Below, in pieces: positions 39,772-41,783 of a stretch of 41,783 nucleotides of DNA. Source of the DNA: Russula earlei (taxonomy: Eukaryota > Basidiomycota > Agaricomycetes > Russulales > Russulaceae); contig JAGFNK010000451.1 in NCBI GenBank assembly GCA_025769875.1, positions 1 to 41,783 of the forward strand, read 5' to 3'. The notes under the pieces are model-generated. The model saw only the letters and a program-made list of their open reading frames with translations, was not told where the DNA came from and searched no databases. Numbering within the stretch: the first letter of the stretch is position 1; the number at the start of each line of letters is the position of its first letter. The position numbers were made by a program, and so were the translations under genes.

Positions 39772-41783
39772 ATGATGCAGACCCACTCATCAATAAGTCC
39801 AGATTCCATGGAAGGAAGTCTAATCTCAGAAAGTAACAAGGCTATATGGACAACTGAAGAGGAAGCTGCATTTCTACTGTTCCTTGTCGAGTGGAAACAA
39901 GAAGGAAACATGACCTCCAACGCCATGTTCAAGGACCTTACCTTCAACCAAGCAGCCAATTCTATTAAGCCCATGCATAAGAAGGGTCCTATCAAGACTG
40001 GACCTATGTGCAAATCAAAATGGCAAAGGGTATGAAATTTTTTTGCTTTGCCATATCATGCAGCTAACATCATCTACTACTAGATGAAGAAGGAGCACTT
40101 GCTAATCGTTGCTCTCAGGAATGAGTCCAGGGTTGGGCACCTATGGACTGATGAGAATGGAATTGTTGTTCCACCTGAAATGGAATTGGTGTGGAGTGAT
40201 CTAGTCAAGGTGCGTACATAACATCTAATTTGTCAATGCCATCTGATCATTAGTAGAATAATCAAGAATACAAGAAGTACAGGGATAAAGCTGGCTGCAT
40301 TGCAGCATCATGAAATCTCTTATGCCATCAAGTGCAAGAGGCCAACATTCATATCAGGGCATGCAGTCGACAGCCCATTTTACTCCCCCTCAGTCATCTG
40401 TGTCGCTGTCCCCCAATCCCAATTTGTTTGAACGTCAAAGTGGGGACTTCTTGTCATCTCTGGCGCCAGATCGCTCTTCCTCCTCATCCAGTGTCCTTCA
40501 TTCCAAATGCAAAGTATCTGTCATGAACCATTCCCCGGAGAGGGCCCTTGAAGGACCCTTCCTTATAGGAGGAAACCCAGCCTCTATGGTGTCACCCTGT
40601 TCACACGAACAAAAGGGGTGAGTAGAGGTGTCCACAATATCGCGCGCGCATTGTTGCGCGAGCGATTCTCGGCACAATCGACATACAGCAAGCCCCACTT
40701 AAAGGCAACCCTTCTAGCAACAAAAGACAGTATTAGGGCCTTCCTAAGGACCCTTTGGAACGACCCTAGGAACTCTACAATGGGTACTGACCTAGTATCA
40801 AAGGCCCTACAACGCATTATTAGATCAACTCTAATAACTATAGAACGAACTATAAGGCAACACTAAGGACCTTAATAGAAGTATTAGGGTCGACTCTAAG
40901 GACCCTAATAGAACTATATAAGGGCCTTATAAGATAACACTATTCCTTAACCAACTACAAGTCCTCAAATGACCGGCCCTAAACTAACTAACAGGAAATG
41001 GATCAGGTGCTTGCATGTGCACTAAAGCAGTGAACACGTGGACAATAGAAGCTCTTACTCATCAAGAGAAGCTTCTTACTCAGCAGCTTACTGAGCATGA
41101 CTGAGCATGCTTCATAAGCATCCTCCGACTTCTTACTCATCACTCTATTGTGCTTGATAACAAGGTTATGACTTGTTCCCAATTTAGCAGTTCTCTTGTA
41201 GTATATAAGCGCTCAATAAAGTAGCGGACAGTCCTCAGACAGTCCATTTGTTTACGGCACTCTCCATCCCTGGGATACTCCTTTAAGGACCATCCCCTTG
41301 TGACTACCCTGGCCTCTTCCCTGCGTGACTGCTCTACTCTCACAGTAACAATACCTCTCTGGTATTTGTTACTACTCTGGTCTCTACTCCTTGCTCACGC
41401 GGTCTTGGACGTCTATCGACTCGTCTTCGAGCTTATCCCTCGCTCTTGAACTGGATAGTTCAACAGTGAGTCTTGACAGTATCTCAGGTCAAGGATGTCG
41501 CCTCCAAAACATCTTCCTCATTTACCAAAAAACTCAAGTCTGATTCTACGGCAGCTGCTGTCCACAGCATGCAGTCAACCATGGAGAGGTTTGCCAATAA
41601 CTTCAACTCAACCATGCATGCATTCATTGCTTTGTCCCCACCCCCAATGTTGCTGGCACTCCCCCCACTCCCAATGCCACTGGCACTCCCCTCAAACCCA
41701 GCCCCAGCCCCACCTCCAGCCATGCATATGCTGCCTTCAAATGACATCATAACTATCTTGGCACTTCCTGAGACCACCCGTTG
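39772..41783 (+). pseudogene. Myb/SANT-like DNA-binding protein of a Harbinger element, split by a solo LTR
   Basis: The accessory Myb/SANT-like protein of PIF/Harbinger transposons helps the transposase bind DNA and enter the nucleus. Exon 1 (from ATG 39772 or 39775 to 40029) holds WTTEEEAAFLLFLVEWKQEG, then CKSKWQR. Exon 2 (40084-40209) reads LIVALRNESRVGHLWTDENG and MELVWSDLVK. Exon 3 (from 40257) starts NNQEYKKYRDK. These are the three helices and trailing W/Y motifs of the Myb/SANT-like fold. A stop at about 40310 and a shift of frame follow; the Ser-rich tail (40310-40518) is then broken by the LTR and, if the LTR and one GTATC are ignored, the frame continues at 41484 as a Ser/Lys- then Pro-rich tail to the window end. 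Both defects make it non-functional as it stands. Confidence 0.8.
40519..41478 (+). mobile_element. Solo LTR-B1, TSD GTATC
   Basis: 960 bp from TGTCATGAACC to TCTTGACA, flanked by GTATC at 40514-40518 and 41479-41483. It is nearly identical to 31224-32187 along its whole length, including the TATATAAGC box (41207-41215). It lies in the tail-coding part of the Myb/SANT-like gene. Confidence 0.95.

Larger units (their letters stand above)
39531..41783 (+). mobile_element. PIF/Harbinger-type element, left end, running off the window
   Basis: Starts GGCCCCATACAGCAAGC after TAA (39528-39530); its terminal ~120 bp match the ends of the element at 21857-23125. It carries a Myb/SANT-like gene, the accessory ORF typical of autonomous PIF/Harbinger elements, so a DDE transposase would be expected beyond 41783. 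A solo LTR is nested at 40519-41478. Confidence 0.8.

Noticed and set aside
1..41783. CRISPR arrays, bacterial operons, prophage or plasmid features
   Set aside because: The window is fungal nuclear DNA with spliced genes. The repeats found are transposon ends and tandem repeats, and none shows regular repeat-spacer structure.

Overview
This is a nuclear genomic window from a filamentous fungus, most likely a mushroom-forming basidiomycete (Agaricomycetes). Host genes are split by many canonical introns of about 47-75 bp. The encoded proteins are fungal (a HAP5-type CCAAT-binding subunit, mannitol-1-phosphate 5-dehydrogenase, a BCAS3-like WD40 protein), and the surrounding DNA is dense with hAT, PIF/Harbinger, Ty3/gypsy and Ty1/copia elements in the style of mushroom genomes. 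I cannot name a species.

Layout. 1-15530 is transposon-rich. It holds an inverted duplication of a hAT 5' end (348-701 and 3208-3562) around a GC-rich spacer, an apparently intact multi-intron hAT transposase (about 3491-6212), decayed DDE-transposase and Ulp1-like protease pieces (6268-8141), a decayed minus-strand Ty3/gypsy pol (9097-11147), a cluster of nested or rearranged LTRs (11148-14132), and a PIF/Harbinger MITE (14982-15526). 15531-30711 is a gene island broken by one Harbinger element (21857-23125). In order it carries HAP5/NF-YC (+), a small Cys-rich secreted protein (+), mannitol-1-phosphate 5-dehydrogenase (-), a DNAJC3/P58-like ER co-chaperone (+, sharing a short divergent promoter region with the dehydrogenase), a BCAS3-domain WD40 protein (-) and the catalytic subunit of queuine tRNA-ribosyltransferase (-). 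30715-41783 is again transposon-rich and deeply nested: a Harbinger element holding a solo LTR, then LTR-in-LTR, a gypsy 5' LTR with a decayed gag, a minus-strand copia remnant with its 3' LTR and polypurine tract, and the left end of a second Harbinger element whose Myb/SANT-like gene is split by a solo LTR.

The host genes are ordinary housekeeping genes and show no pathway-level clustering. Most of the information is in the transposon stratigraphy. Target-site duplications fix the ends of five LTR insertions (GGTCT, AGCAC, GGTAA, CTCTT, GTATC) and three Harbinger elements (TTA, TTA, TAA). The oddest signal is an LTR family with interchangeable 5' halves. One version carries antisense tRNA-like sequence with properly spaced A and B boxes and a second, tandem B-box unit; the other version has an unrelated 5' half on the same 3' half. 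I found no CRISPR array, no rRNA, no functional tRNA gene, and nothing I would claim as a wholly new biological system.
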